Origin: Gracilariopsis chorda
Lineage: Eukaryota > Rhodophyta > Florideophyceae > Gracilariales > Gracilariaceae
Length of the DNA stretch: 63,202 nt
Assembly: GCA_003194525.1 (NCBI GenBank)
Contig: NBIV01000396.1
Coordinates: forward strand, 1-63,202
Reading direction: 5' to 3'
The position numbers and the translations under genes are program-made. Positions 30,973 through 39,895 of this stretch are shown in pieces (the first letter of the stretch is position 1; the number at the start of each line of letters is the position of its first letter). The notes beneath the pieces are model-generated. The model made no database searches. It worked only from the letters and a program-made list of their open reading frames with translations, and was not told the origin of the DNA.

Positions 30973-33588
30973 TCATTGGTCAATTGCGCCATTCACATCG
31001 TCTCTAGAAATCACAGTTGAGGCTCCATGGTCCTCCTTGGAAACGTTACTCTGTGACGATATCTGGGATCCACGGAGATGCGGCTGCTCTGACCGTCGAG
31101 GACGTTTTCTCTTCACAACTTCCATGCATCCTCTTTTGCGCTTTTCGTTGCGCGTTAGACCCATGTTTGGGTTTTGAATGGTATAAAAAATTCCATCGTT
31201 ATCCTCTTTCTGGCCCGATAAGATCTTTTTGAACTCAGAGTTCACTTGGACATGGTTTGTAGGAGGAATTGGGGCTCGGCCTTTCGCCAGAGCTTGGATT
31301 GAACTCTCTAACAGGATCTTAATGCTGCGAAGTGCGGTTGGTCCAAGGTCCGTTGCTAAACGATGCATCTTATCAAACATTGCCCGGCCATCAGACCAAG
31401 ACAAGTACGTCTTTACCTCCTCATGGATCTGCGAATTGATGTTGCCCCAGTACATATCCTCATCCTCCGTTGTGGCCCCTTCGCTTCTGGAATCTGATTG
31501 TTTGGACTGTGCATGTTCTCTTCCGATCTTCCGCCTGATACTTGATAGATGGGTCTTTGTGGTTTCGTCGTCGTTTTGTTTCCAGTACGAGTCAAACAGA
31601 GTCTCCAGATGCACTCGGCTGCCAAGGACATTGTGTAACTGCGGCTTCTGGTAAAGAAGCTCTGGGTACGTGACAGCACACCTAACTATGTGTCGACATG
31701 GAAAGCCGGCCACGGCATGTTGACCACAGGTGCATGCTCCCACAAGGACTTCATCGCAATTGTATGTCCGCTTGGGAAAGTTCGTGAGAAATACTTCGTA
31801 GATCGGTGCTGGGGCTCGTATTGTCTCCAAATTATCATGACCGGATTGTAATGTTCCTAACCATTTTAAGGAGAATACCACTACTGTGCCTAGGACACAG
31901 TCATCATCAAATCTGGTATCAGGCCACCTTGCACCAGTCATTGGCTCAATAGTTGCGTCCAATACGACGCAATTCCTACTTGGATTGACGCTGAGGTCTA
32001 CGAATTTGTGCAAGGAGTAAGCAGTGTACTCGGTGATGAGCTTATCGAGCACTGCTCGCGGTATCGGCAGCTGGCAGGTTGTGATCTTCCGGTTGGTCAG
32101 GCTCTGGGGCTTCAACACTTTTGTTCTCGAAGCTAATCGATTATTGCGGCTTTTTTTGGTTAGGCGAAGCATCTCGCTGGGTATCTTCCACAGCGGTACT
32201 TTGCGTTGCAAAATATTTCTGCGGTATGAAGAGTTTGAGCATTCGGTGTAACCTGTCCCCTGGAAGAGAAAACGAAATGGAACGAGTCGGTTGCGATAGT
32301 ACGCAACGATCATTTCAGCATTCCTGTGATATAAAAACCTAAACCATTGTGGCGGCTCTTGTTGAAACTGATAAAAGTACTTTCTTTCGAAATCATTCCG
32401 CCTGGAAATGAATTTTCTTTCTGTCCTTGTTTGCCTCATGATGAAGAGGTCCCTCGACATTTCTTCCGAAATTCCTTTACGCCCGATCTTTGAGCACCAG
32501 CTCCCACAATTACGAAGTTGATTTTGGTTAAGGTGCCACTCGTCAAGGGCAATGTATGACGTCGGAAAAACCTTCTTAGTGGCGTTTATGCACGGCGTAC
32601 TCTGGTCCATGGCGATCATTGCAGGCGAAACTTGAATAACAGAACGAAACTGCGATAGTATTCTCACAAAGCTTTCTTCGGTTTCAGTGGATATAAAGGC
32701 CATAAAGAAAGTCAGCACACAGCCATCGTTTGCTCTGCCATTAATGGTCAGTAGCGGAAGTCCAAATCTATTGGATATGGCTTTACAATCGATACTTATA
32801 CCGGGAACAAATCCGTATCGTGCGTAGTCATCCATCCACTCTCTATACGTCCACGCCGCTGAATCCATTCTGCCTTCCTCGCCAACCGTGAGAAATACCC
32901 GATTCTGAGAATCTTCGTCTCTGATAGCAATCAGTTCCTTACAAAGTCTCATGCACTCTTCCTGGAGTGGGTAATTGACCCCCTCTGCATATGATATCGT
33001 GTTTCGTAAACTCTTTGTGTCGATTGAGACCTTGTACTTTGCCTCCAAAAGTCGGATGATGTGTGTGAAAGGTATATAAAGCTCATTTTTCATCTCCAAC
33101 GCTTCTTTCTGAAGCTTTGGTTGTAGCCTGTCCATGGTCAGCTCAGGGTTCGGCTCGTGATTGTGAGACCAGTTCCGCATTCTGCATCTATACCCCTTCA
33201 AAGTGCTATCGCCGTCCTCCATACCCGAAAGCGTATTGACGGTTTTTAAGATGAAAGAGAAAGCACATCCCCGCATTTTGCACTCTACGAATGCACTTTT
33301 AAGTACCCAGTCACCATCAGTATTGTCCGCACTTGCAGTAGCTGCTGGGATGTGCTTATGATATGACGAGTCACGAATGCGGAACTGGTACCCAAAGCAA
33401 TTACCAATAAACTGAATTTCTTTTAGAGCTGTGTTGCCTGAGGCGTTCTCTTCCAAGCCTGAGACGAATGAGCTTAGTGCTCTCTTGAATAGAGCTTCAC
33501 CTTCCTCCATGCGCCTTATCTCAATTGATGAATTGTCTGAGCTCTCTGTTTCACATTTTTTCTCTCCTGTTGATTCTGCTGTAGTCAT
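30973..33588 (-). CDS. MULE transposase
   Basis: 871 aa from an ATG at 33588. The N-terminal third has a Cys/His module of the FLYWCH or WRKY-GCM1 type (CKMRGC at residues 103-108, HNHEPNP from 142), likely to bind the terminal repeats. The catalytic core follows: Asp in GISIDCKAI (about 267), Asp in IAMDQSTPC (about 328), and the MULE signature EWHLNQNQ (about 350). A SWIM zinc finger (CTCGQHAVAGFPCRH) lies near residue 645. Basic clusters at the C-terminus (KRKRGCMEVVKRKRPRR) look like nuclear signals. It cuts and pastes the element. The frame is intact and all key residues that I can place are present, so it may be active. It lies 120 bp downstream of the protease gene. Confidence 0.93.
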   Translation of the reverse strand: MTTAESTGEKKCETESSDNSSIEIRRMEEGEALFKRALSSFVSGLEENASGNTALKEIQFIGNCFGYQFRIRDSSYHKHIPAATASADNTDGDWVLKSAFVECKMRGCAFSFILKTVNTLSGMEDGDSTLKGYRCRMRNWSHNHEPNPELTMDRLQPKLQKEALEMKNELYIPFTHIIRLLEAKYKVSIDTKSLRNTISYAEGVNYPLQEECMRLCKELIAIRDEDSQNRVFLTVGEEGRMDSAAWTYREWMDDYARYGFVPGISIDCKAISNRFGLPLLTINGRANDGCVLTFFMAFISTETEESFVRILSQFRSVIQVSPAMIAMDQSTPCINATKKVFPTSYIALDEWHLNQNQLRNCGSWCSKIGRKGISEEMSRDLFIMRQTRTERKFISRRNDFERKYFYQFQQEPPQWFRFLYHRNAEMIVAYYRNRLVPFRFLFQGTGYTECSNSSYRRNILQRKVPLWKIPSEMLRLTKKSRNNRLASRTKVLKPQSLTNRKITTCQLPIPRAVLDKLITEYTAYSLHKFVDLSVNPSRNCVVLDATIEPMTGARWPDTRFDDDCVLGTVVVFSLKWLGTLQSGHDNLETIRAPAPIYEVFLTNFPKRTYNCDEVLVGACTCGQHAVAGFPCRHIVRCAVTYPELLYQKPQLHNVLGSRVHLETLFDSYWKQNDDETTKTHLSSIRRKIGREHAQSKQSDSRSEGATTEDEDMYWGNINSQIHEEVKTYLSWSDGRAMFDKMHRLATDLGPTALRSIKILLESSIQALAKGRAPIPPTNHVQVNSEFKKILSGQKEDNDGIFYTIQNPNMGLTRNEKRKRGCMEVVKRKRPRRSEQPHLRGSQISSQSNVSKEDHGASTVISRDDVNGAIDQ

Positions 33589-33708
33589 CTGGTCGAGAAA
33601 TTCACGCTGAGAGTCACAACTTTCAACACCGTGAAAAAGTTTGTACGGCGGTGGCTGCTCATCTTCAAGAAGTGTGTTTATAAGCAGTGACGCGTCTTCA
33701 ACTCCTCC

Positions 33709-36024
33709 TTAATCTGAGCTGTCTGAATCCGCAGAGGGTTCACCTTGCTTTCGCAAGCCAGAATGTTGCTCAGTTTTTTCGTCAAGAACAAAGGGGAGGC
33801 TAAGTTCAACTTCTCTCTGATCTGAGCATGCATCTGAGCTGTCCACTGTACCCAAACCAGTTCTTCCACTTTCCAAGATTGTGTTATGCACAGAACCTAC
33901 CTTCTTGATTGGAATTGGACATGTATCTGTGACAACCTCCCCAACTTCTGAAGTTGTTCTCTCCTCAGCCAAAATTTTAGGAGCAATAATCCGGACTCCT
34001 ACATCCTCAGCGTATTTCGAAGTACTCATCGCATTCGTACATCCCTTTCCGCTCTGAGCAGTTGTACACCCTACGTCCTCTACACCATTCGAGACATTTG
34101 CTGACATCACGCCCACACAAGGAGCCGGCCTCTTGTAAAATGGAACCAGAGTCGCTTCGAATACATCCCAGGGAATGGTCGTGTCTTGGAATACCTTCCT
34201 TGCAGTCCATTCTTTAAGCCTCCCTTGCATAGAAGTTATAGCAGATTGATATCTTGCTAGGCACACGTCGTTCTGAACCGGGTTCAGCTCATGTGTATGT
34301 GGAGAGTTCCTGGAAACCTGCCACATCATGGAAGAACGCCTAAGGTTGGCGGAAATCACGGTTCTGCAGGAATGAGGTGGCTTATATCGAATACAACGAA
34401 GCCTTGCACTGATCAGAGTACTTCGTTGAACATGTTTTCTACAGATCGGTCTGAATCGATGTACTCCAAACAACTCGCCTGCTTTTGAAAGCTCGTAAAC
34501 AAAGTAAGGAAGATCTTGGGTTTCCTTAGGGTCTGTCACACCTGTCGAGGTTTGTATTCCGTGGTCTTTGTCATCCACGTTCGAGACGTTCACTTGGCTC
34601 CTGCTCTTTGTGCCCCATGGCGTAACGCGACACCCATTACCTTCCCCCCTACTCGCTCCAGCTGCTGTCGTAACCATCTTTTCATGGTTGGCCACTACTG
34701 CTTGCAGTAACCCATTAATAAGTTCCGCAACGGAGAGTGAGCTATCCTTGAACCTGATTTTTCTAGGCCTATGGTGAACAAATGGGGAGTCATTGGAACC
34801 ATTAGAGTACCAAGTCTTCTCAGCGTTACGAATCGCTTCAATTCTCTGCCAACGATCTTCAGCTCTCGTTGCTTTCTTTCTTTTCTCCCCATCCCCCATC
34901 TCTTCCGTTCCCATTTCAGTTGCCTTGAACTCATCCATTACAAGTTCCCTTGTACTCAAAACCTCCCCTTGCTCTTCAAAATTATCGTCCTTCTTTTCCC
35001 CGCTAACATTGCCGTCCGAAACGTATTTCGCTGCACTCCTCGATACGTTCTCCATCGCTTCATCTCTCCTGCGTAACCACTGTTTGCGTTGCTTATGCTG
35101 AAATACTGAAACTTCCGCTTCCGTCACTCCGACATCACCTTTCTCCTCATATGCGTAGATGATGTTCATCAGCCGACATCTCGCCGACGCCCATTTGTAC
35201 TTATCGGTAAGTGCACTGTCATAGCCGGAAGCGAAGGTTTCCTGCGGTAGATAACCAGTATCGGAAGCAAATGTACTGCATGCAGCCAGAACATAAGCCC
35301 CACAGCTGTAAGAATCGGGCTGCTTTTCGAATTTAAGATCATCAAGAAGATAGTTCTTCTTAGATGCAGTCCACTGCACTCTCTTACGAGGAAAAGCATA
35401 GTCAAACGCCGCTTTGAAAAACTCAAGAACGTATCCGGGGCATTTCCATCCAATGCTATCACCAAACCTTACAACTCGCGATTCAACTCTCTGCAAAGAG
35501 TTTGGAAATCGATGAGCAAAGATCATACCCCAGTGCTTGTTGTCGAAGTTCAGTGGAACTACAACCGTTGTAATGTCCGCATTACCTTCAAACAGACGCC
35601 TTTGAAAAGGCTCGACGAATGTATCGAGATGTACCTTCTTGTATGAAGGCCTCTTCTTTTCAGCATAGAACGACTGCGACATACCAATAAGATATGCTCC
35701 GGTGACACAGCTGCAGAATACTACTCCTTCCTTCGGTCGCATATCCGTTATTCCTGAAGTAATGAGCACGTCACACATTAGTTTCTCCGGATAGCAGTTC
35801 TTCACGAAGATATTAGAGCTGCCTTGGTTTCGGTCGTTGATAAACAGTTCGGCAAGATGTTTTCGAGCTGCCGTTACACAATTTGACATCTGCGAGGTCT
35901 CAAAGATAGGCCCCGTAAATGCTTCTAGATCCCGAAGAAAGTTGTCAATCTCCTTCCTTTCAGAAAGAGTGAGAAGCTTATAACTTGGACGATCATCCCC
36001 ATTATCTTTCGATGGAGCCCTCAT
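33709..36024 (-). CDS. Ulp1-type (C48) cysteine protease-like protein of the MULE
   Basis: 771 aa from the ATG at 36024; the frame is open slightly upstream. The first third is a Ulp1/C48-like peptidase fold: NFDNKHWGMIF supplies His (about residue 164), VRFGDSIGW supplies Asp (about 189), and EKQPDSYSCGAYVLAA supplies the oxyanion Gln (about 235) and catalytic Cys (about 241). Members of this clan process SUMO or similar ubiquitin-like proteins. The middle is charged and probably disordered. Near residues 540-590 there is a second Cys/His group (CIRYKPPHSC...HTHELNP) resembling the transposase DNA-binding module. It is the first gene in the element. Its role in transposition is unknown; deSUMOylation of silencing factors or of the transposase is speculation. 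Confidence 0.9.
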   Translation of the reverse strand: MRAPSKDNGDDRPSYKLLTLSERKEIDNFLRDLEAFTGPIFETSQMSNCVTAARKHLAELFINDRNQGSSNIFVKNCYPEKLMCDVLITSGITDMRPKEGVVFCSCVTGAYLIGMSQSFYAEKKRPSYKKVHLDTFVEPFQRRLFEGNADITTVVVPLNFDNKHWGMIFAHRFPNSLQRVESRVVRFGDSIGWKCPGYVLEFFKAAFDYAFPRKRVQWTASKKNYLLDDLKFEKQPDSYSCGAYVLAACSTFASDTGYLPQETFASGYDSALTDKYKWASARCRLMNIIYAYEEKGDVGVTEAEVSVFQHKQRKQWLRRRDEAMENVSRSAAKYVSDGNVSGEKKDDNFEEQGEVLSTRELVMDEFKATEMGTEEMGDGEKRKKATRAEDRWQRIEAIRNAEKTWYSNGSNDSPFVHHRPRKIRFKDSSLSVAELINGLLQAVVANHEKMVTTAAGASRGEGNGCRVTPWGTKSRSQVNVSNVDDKDHGIQTSTGVTDPKETQDLPYFVYELSKAGELFGVHRFRPICRKHVQRSTLISARLRCIRYKPPHSCRTVISANLRRSSMMWQVSRNSPHTHELNPVQNDVCLARYQSAITSMQGRLKEWTARKVFQDTTIPWDVFEATLVPFYKRPAPCVGVMSANVSNGVEDVGCTTAQSGKGCTNAMSTSKYAEDVGVRIIAPKILAEERTTSEVGEVVTDTCPIPIKKVGSVHNTILESGRTGLGTVDSSDACSDQREVELSLPFVLDEKTEQHSGLRKQGEPSADSDSSD

Positions 36025-36803
36025 CGATAGAAATCGAAACAAACCGCGTAAAAGTAAACCTTCTAAAGAAAATAAACCTGTTTAACACACAAAATCTACC
36101 ATAGCCGTACCATCACGAGATCACGCTAGAGCATTTGCAGATGGTCAATGGTAATCGCGCGACAGAAGGAAGCAAAGAAGAGAAAGACTTCGGTAAGTTG
36201 TCGGAATCGGATACCATATAAAGTTCGGAGAGTAGAAGATAAGTGGCACCGAACGTGCAATGAACTTGCCTCCTGCGTGCAATGGACGCGTAACCGTTAG
36301 CCGATGCGATGGAAGGGTGGCAGGAGCTGATTGGGGATATGAAATAAGCGATAGAAGCGAGGATGAGTAGCGCGGCCGGGTAAAGCCGACCATAAAATAA
36401 TGCGAGAATGTGAACTTACGTCGAGAGAAAGTAATTGCGGCGGCAAGAAGAAGCAATAAAGTTGATTCAGTATAGCAATGATCGAGAAACGCAGCGTTAA
36501 ATAGAGATACGTTCAAGACAGGCGAATCGCGGAAGCGGTAAAAGCAATGATGCGTACCTCAATCGAGAAAAAGTGCAAAAACGAGTAGAGCACAAATCAA
36601 GAGAGCGGTACAAAAAGTACTGGAGATGAGTTTGGATCGCAATGCTAGAAAGGTGGCGAAGAGGTGTGATTTGTTTAGGATAGGACGGCCAGGGAAAGGG
36701 CAAGGAAATCATTTGGCATACGGTGGAGGAGGGAAACGGCGACGAAACGTGATCTAGTTGGGATAAGACAACAGGGGAGAGACTGGGCGGGCACAAGAAT
36801 GAT
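36025..36803. other. MULE 5' subterminal region
   Basis: Non-coding by eye, purine-rich on the plus strand. It lies between the right terminal repeat and the protease gene and should hold its promoter. Confidence 0.55.
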
Positions 36804-37177
36804 GGGTAGCGCTGATGGGGTGGGCGAGCAATGGCTTTGAAGCGTTCAGGCACCAATTATCGCGCGCTTTTGGGCGCGCTAATCGGTGCCTGAACGCTTA
36901 GCGCTTGTTTGAATGCGGTGCGGCACGTGCTTTGCACGTGCCGCAGGACACAGAGCTGATTGGGTGCTAAGCTCTACTGGTTGACTTGGCGCATGATGAA
37001 TGGGTACATATCTACATGGGCGCCGTGGCGGGCTGAACTCTGCACTCCGATTCGTGCATATAAAACAGGCCCTGGTGAGCCCAGGAAGTGGACCTCTGCT
37101 TACAGCTGAGGCTGAACTCGGTGCACTGATTGGTGGAAAATCTACATTTCTTACATTATGTAGATTCAGCAAAAGCC
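36804..37177 (-). repeat. MULE right terminal inverted repeat
   Basis: 374 bp, the same three hairpins as the left end, with one substitution relative to it. Confidence 0.95.
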
Positions 37178-37187
37178 GTATGTGACG
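37178..37187. repeat. MULE target-site duplication, right
   Basis: GTATGTGACG, identical to 29287-29296. Confidence 0.9.
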
Positions 37188-38028
37188 AGCCTTACAACTG
37201 TCACCAGTGTCCACACGACACGCACACGATTAACGACGACGGTGCCCTTGAAATAGAGTCACCTTCCTGAGTAAAACAGTCCTCCATGAGGGAGGCATGC
37301 TTTCAGCGTCACAGCGTAAAACAGGGTCAGAGCTGTTGGGGCTCTTTAAACCACCTTGCACTTGTATAGCAGCTGCGCGTTCGCACGGTTAGAAAGTGGT
37401 GCTTCTGTGGCTCACATCAGTGGAATGACATGACCTGTCTGCTCTACTAACAGACCAGCCTAAAGCCAATCGAGGTCGTGCCACTGCGCCTGACAAACAC
37501 CAGGTCAACTTCCCCGCTGATATCTGTAGGTCACTCCACCGTGGTCCACAGGAGTGCAATAAGATCGGAGGGGTCACGCGGCATGAAGCCGTTGCTGTGG
37601 AGATGAAACAATGATCTAGCTAGGTCTAGTGTCCATCACTCAAGTTACGCAAGTGCAGCAGTGGAGGAAATACATCAGTGGATGTTTGTCACTGGTTGCT
37701 AATGATGATATTGCGCCTCTCCCTGGAATCCAGTGATCTCTCTCGGCAATAACCAGGGCACCATGGGGTCTTGCTTAGAATCTCTTCCTGCATTTGATGA
37801 CATCGATATCATCTACTTGTATTCTTCGGTAAACGTATCTTTCCGGCTCCTTCACATCTATTCATCGCTTCGTGATGAATATATATATGCCCCCCCGGAC
37901 CAGAGAGGAGCGTCGTACCAGTATGAGGCAAGCGCCGTCACAGAGATCCTAGGCAGACTCCATTGCAAACAGGTACCCACAACCAGTCATAACACTCCCT
38001 GATAAAGCAGCAAGAAAAGCTGACTGTT
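37188..38028. other. Spacer, nothing recognised
   Basis: Short open frames only, no matching repeats. Confidence 0.45.
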
Positions 38029-38342
38029 GCAAATGAAGAGCACGTCTTTCGATCCAATCGACAACTGCCACGCAGCGCAACACATCGACAGCCGTCACGC
38101 AGCTCCATATTATCAAGTGCAGAACGCCGTTCGGTACTCGTCGTCTTTCGTCGTACAGCCCTCTCTCCCAGATATACATCGCGTAGGGACCGGCAGTGTG
38201 ACATGTGCCGTGGTCTCCAAAGCAGTACTTCAGGCACGGCTTCCGCGCAGCGGACCGCCTTCTTCTCTTCCACCTCTTCTCATTCAACTTCGTCAACCTT
38301 CTCTTCATCTTGAGCCATTGAGACCTGCAACAAATACTCGAG
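38029..38342 (+). promoter_or_regulatory. Conserved 5' region of family gene E
   Basis: Has the upstream block AAATGAAGAGCA...CCAATCG...GCCACGCAGCGCAAC (38029-38083) and the leader block GTGCCGTGGTCTCC...GTACTTCA (38206-38233). It ends in the start context CTCGAGATGAC that it shares with D. Confidence 0.55.
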
Positions 38343-39104
38343 ATGACCATGCGCAAACGAACCAACAACAAGCGGGAATGCACATCCCCCACCAACTCTC
38401 CGGCCTGCAAGTGTGCCCGTGTTGAGAGCTGTGCAGAAGAAGTGCCGCAAACTAATGCAGCCGCCCCCAACTTCGATGTCGCTCCACGCACTCCAGTGCA
38501 ACAAATTATGGCGACCCGTCTCCGTCTCCCGCCGTCTGCTACTGGTGGGAAAGGCGGTTCGTCTTCATCGTCGATCCCCGTCGTCCGGCCGCTTTGCTTC
38601 ATTCCGGCAAGCGAGCATACGACGAAGATTGGAAAACCCCACCCGCATCAACCCATATCAAGTCTGCCGAGGTTTTCCATTGGTGACTCCTTGGCGAACG
38701 GGAGCATCGCTCGCTCGCCCACTCCCGTCACTACTTCCCAGCGGGAGTCCGTCCGCGCCGCACCAAGCCCAACTCGATGTATCGGTGCGAACGGGAGGGG
38801 GCGAGTCGACATGGGGACACAAACTTTCGCTACGGATTATGAGAGCGAATATGGGCAGCCGCAGTCTGACGGTTACGACAATCCTGGCGAAAACGGGAAT
38901 GTGACTGCCGTGGAGGTTGTTGATTTATGTGCAGATGAGGGCGAGAAGCATTCCGGGATTGCCACGGAGGTTATAGATTTATGTCAGGATGAGGGTGAGA
39001 CGCATTCCGCGACTGTTGGCGGAATAGTGCGAAATGTTATAGACGTCGTAAACTTGTGTACGGATTCGGAAGCGGAGGACAGTGACCGGTGGTTGATGTT
39101 ATGA
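38343..39104 (+). CDS. Family member E: TQT motif and tandem SIM-like repeats
   Basis: 253 aa. The N-terminus is basic (MRKRTNNKREC), followed by a Ser/Pro-rich, probably disordered middle without the YTVDAD motif. Near residue 157 is RVDMGTQTFATDYESEY (TQT at 38817-38825), a short motif like those bound by the dimeric hub LC8. The C-terminal third carries three SUMO-interacting-motif-like units: VEVVDLCADEGE, TEVIDLCQDEGE (these two in a 60-bp tandem duplication, about 38908-39027) and IDVVNLCTDSEAED at the end. A hydrophobic V/I-x-D/N-L core followed by acidic residues is the classic SIM pattern. I infer a nuclear SUMO-binding scaffold, expressed from its own conserved leader. Frame and motifs are intact. 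Confidence 0.65.
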   Translation: MTMRKRTNNKRECTSPTNSPACKCARVESCAEEVPQTNAAAPNFDVAPRTPVQQIMATRLRLPPSATGGKGGSSSSSIPVVRPLCFIPASEHTTKIGKPHPHQPISSLPRFSIGDSLANGSIARSPTPVTTSQRESVRAAPSPTRCIGANGRGRVDMGTQTFATDYESEYGQPQSDGYDNPGENGNVTAVEVVDLCADEGEKHSGIATEVIDLCQDEGETHSATVGGIVRNVIDVVNLCTDSEAEDSDRWLML

Positions 39105-39208
39105 GGTCGACAATCTCAATGATGAGGTGCAAAGTCGGTTTGCAGGTTGGAACAATGAGTTGGTTCGAGGGTTGATTGCTCTTGAGACGAGTTCAGTGTG
39201 TACAGATA

Positions 39209-39895
39209 ATGAGCTGTCGGCGAAAGTGTACCATAAAGCTTTCTTCATTTCGAAGTTATTCGCATGTTTGTTTCGTCCACAAGTCTTCTGCTGAGCATCC
39301 CCACGATACCAGCTGGGTTCTCGTAAAGGCCCTGCTCCCCACATTACGACTCGCAAAGCGGAAGCCGCTGGTTAGTGTTCCTGATTCGGAGTTGGTCTCC
39401 TTTCAAGACGCGACCAGTCCATTCTTGTTCCCCTCAGCTGAGGAGAGCGAAGACGGAATAGCGCGTGACCGAATGTGTTTACCAGGAAGGGACTTGAGTG
39501 CTGCTCAGATCGCGCCATGGCACAGAGGAGCAGACTCATGTGTATGGCATATGGGTCGAAACCGGAAATCCAAAGAGCAAACTGTAGGCGGAAGAGGCGT
39601 GTGGGAAATTGAGCACATGACGATGGAAGATCAAAAGAGGGATAGGCTCGGGACACAAGCTGTGCGTGAAGATCTGGTGATGGCAGTTGGGCGTGTTCTC
39701 GGCAGGGATGTGAGGGAGGTGCAGCTTGTAGAAAGCGAGAGTGATAGAAAGGTGTTGGGCTGTGTCACCGTGTCCACGTTTTGTGAAGAAAAAGCAGCAA
39801 AAAACAAAAAGCAGCAAAAGACATGCAGCACCGGGGATTCCAGACCGATCCCTCATGTCAGTACTAGCCCGGCCCAACGCGACTTAGCTTCGTAG
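39209..39895 (+). CDS. Hypothetical protein downstream of E
   Basis: An open frame of 228 codons from the first ATG at 39209, about 100 bp after gene E. The segment EDLVMAVGRVLGRDVREVQL is protein-like, and the C-terminus has a Lys/Gln-rich run (KAAKNKKQQK). No known domain is seen and no second copy exists in the window, so coding is uncertain. Confidence 0.3.
   Translation: MSCRRKCTIKLSSFRSYSHVCFVHKSSAEHPHDTSWVLVKALLPTLRLAKRKPLVSVPDSELVSFQDATSPFLFPSAEESEDGIARDRMCLPGRDLSAAQIAPWHRGADSCVWHMGRNRKSKEQTVGGRGVWEIEHMTMEDQKRDRLGTQAVREDLVMAVGRVLGRDVREVQLVESESDRKVLGCVTVSTFCEEKAAKNKKQQKTCSTGDSRPIPHVSTSPAQRDLAS

Larger units (their letters stand above)
29297..37177 (-). mobile_element. Complete Mutator-like element with transposase and Ulp1-type protease
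   Basis: 7881 bp with 374-bp terminal inverted repeats (29297-29670 and 36804-37177) that differ at a single base that I can find (near 29566), flanked by a 10-bp target duplication. Two long, intact minus-strand genes fill the centre: a protease-like protein first (36024-33709), then the MULE transposase (33588-30973). Near-identical ends and open genes suggest very recent, possibly current, mobility. MULEs that carry Ulp1-like proteases are known from plants; here the protease is next to the transposase and co-oriented with it. Confidence 0.95.
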
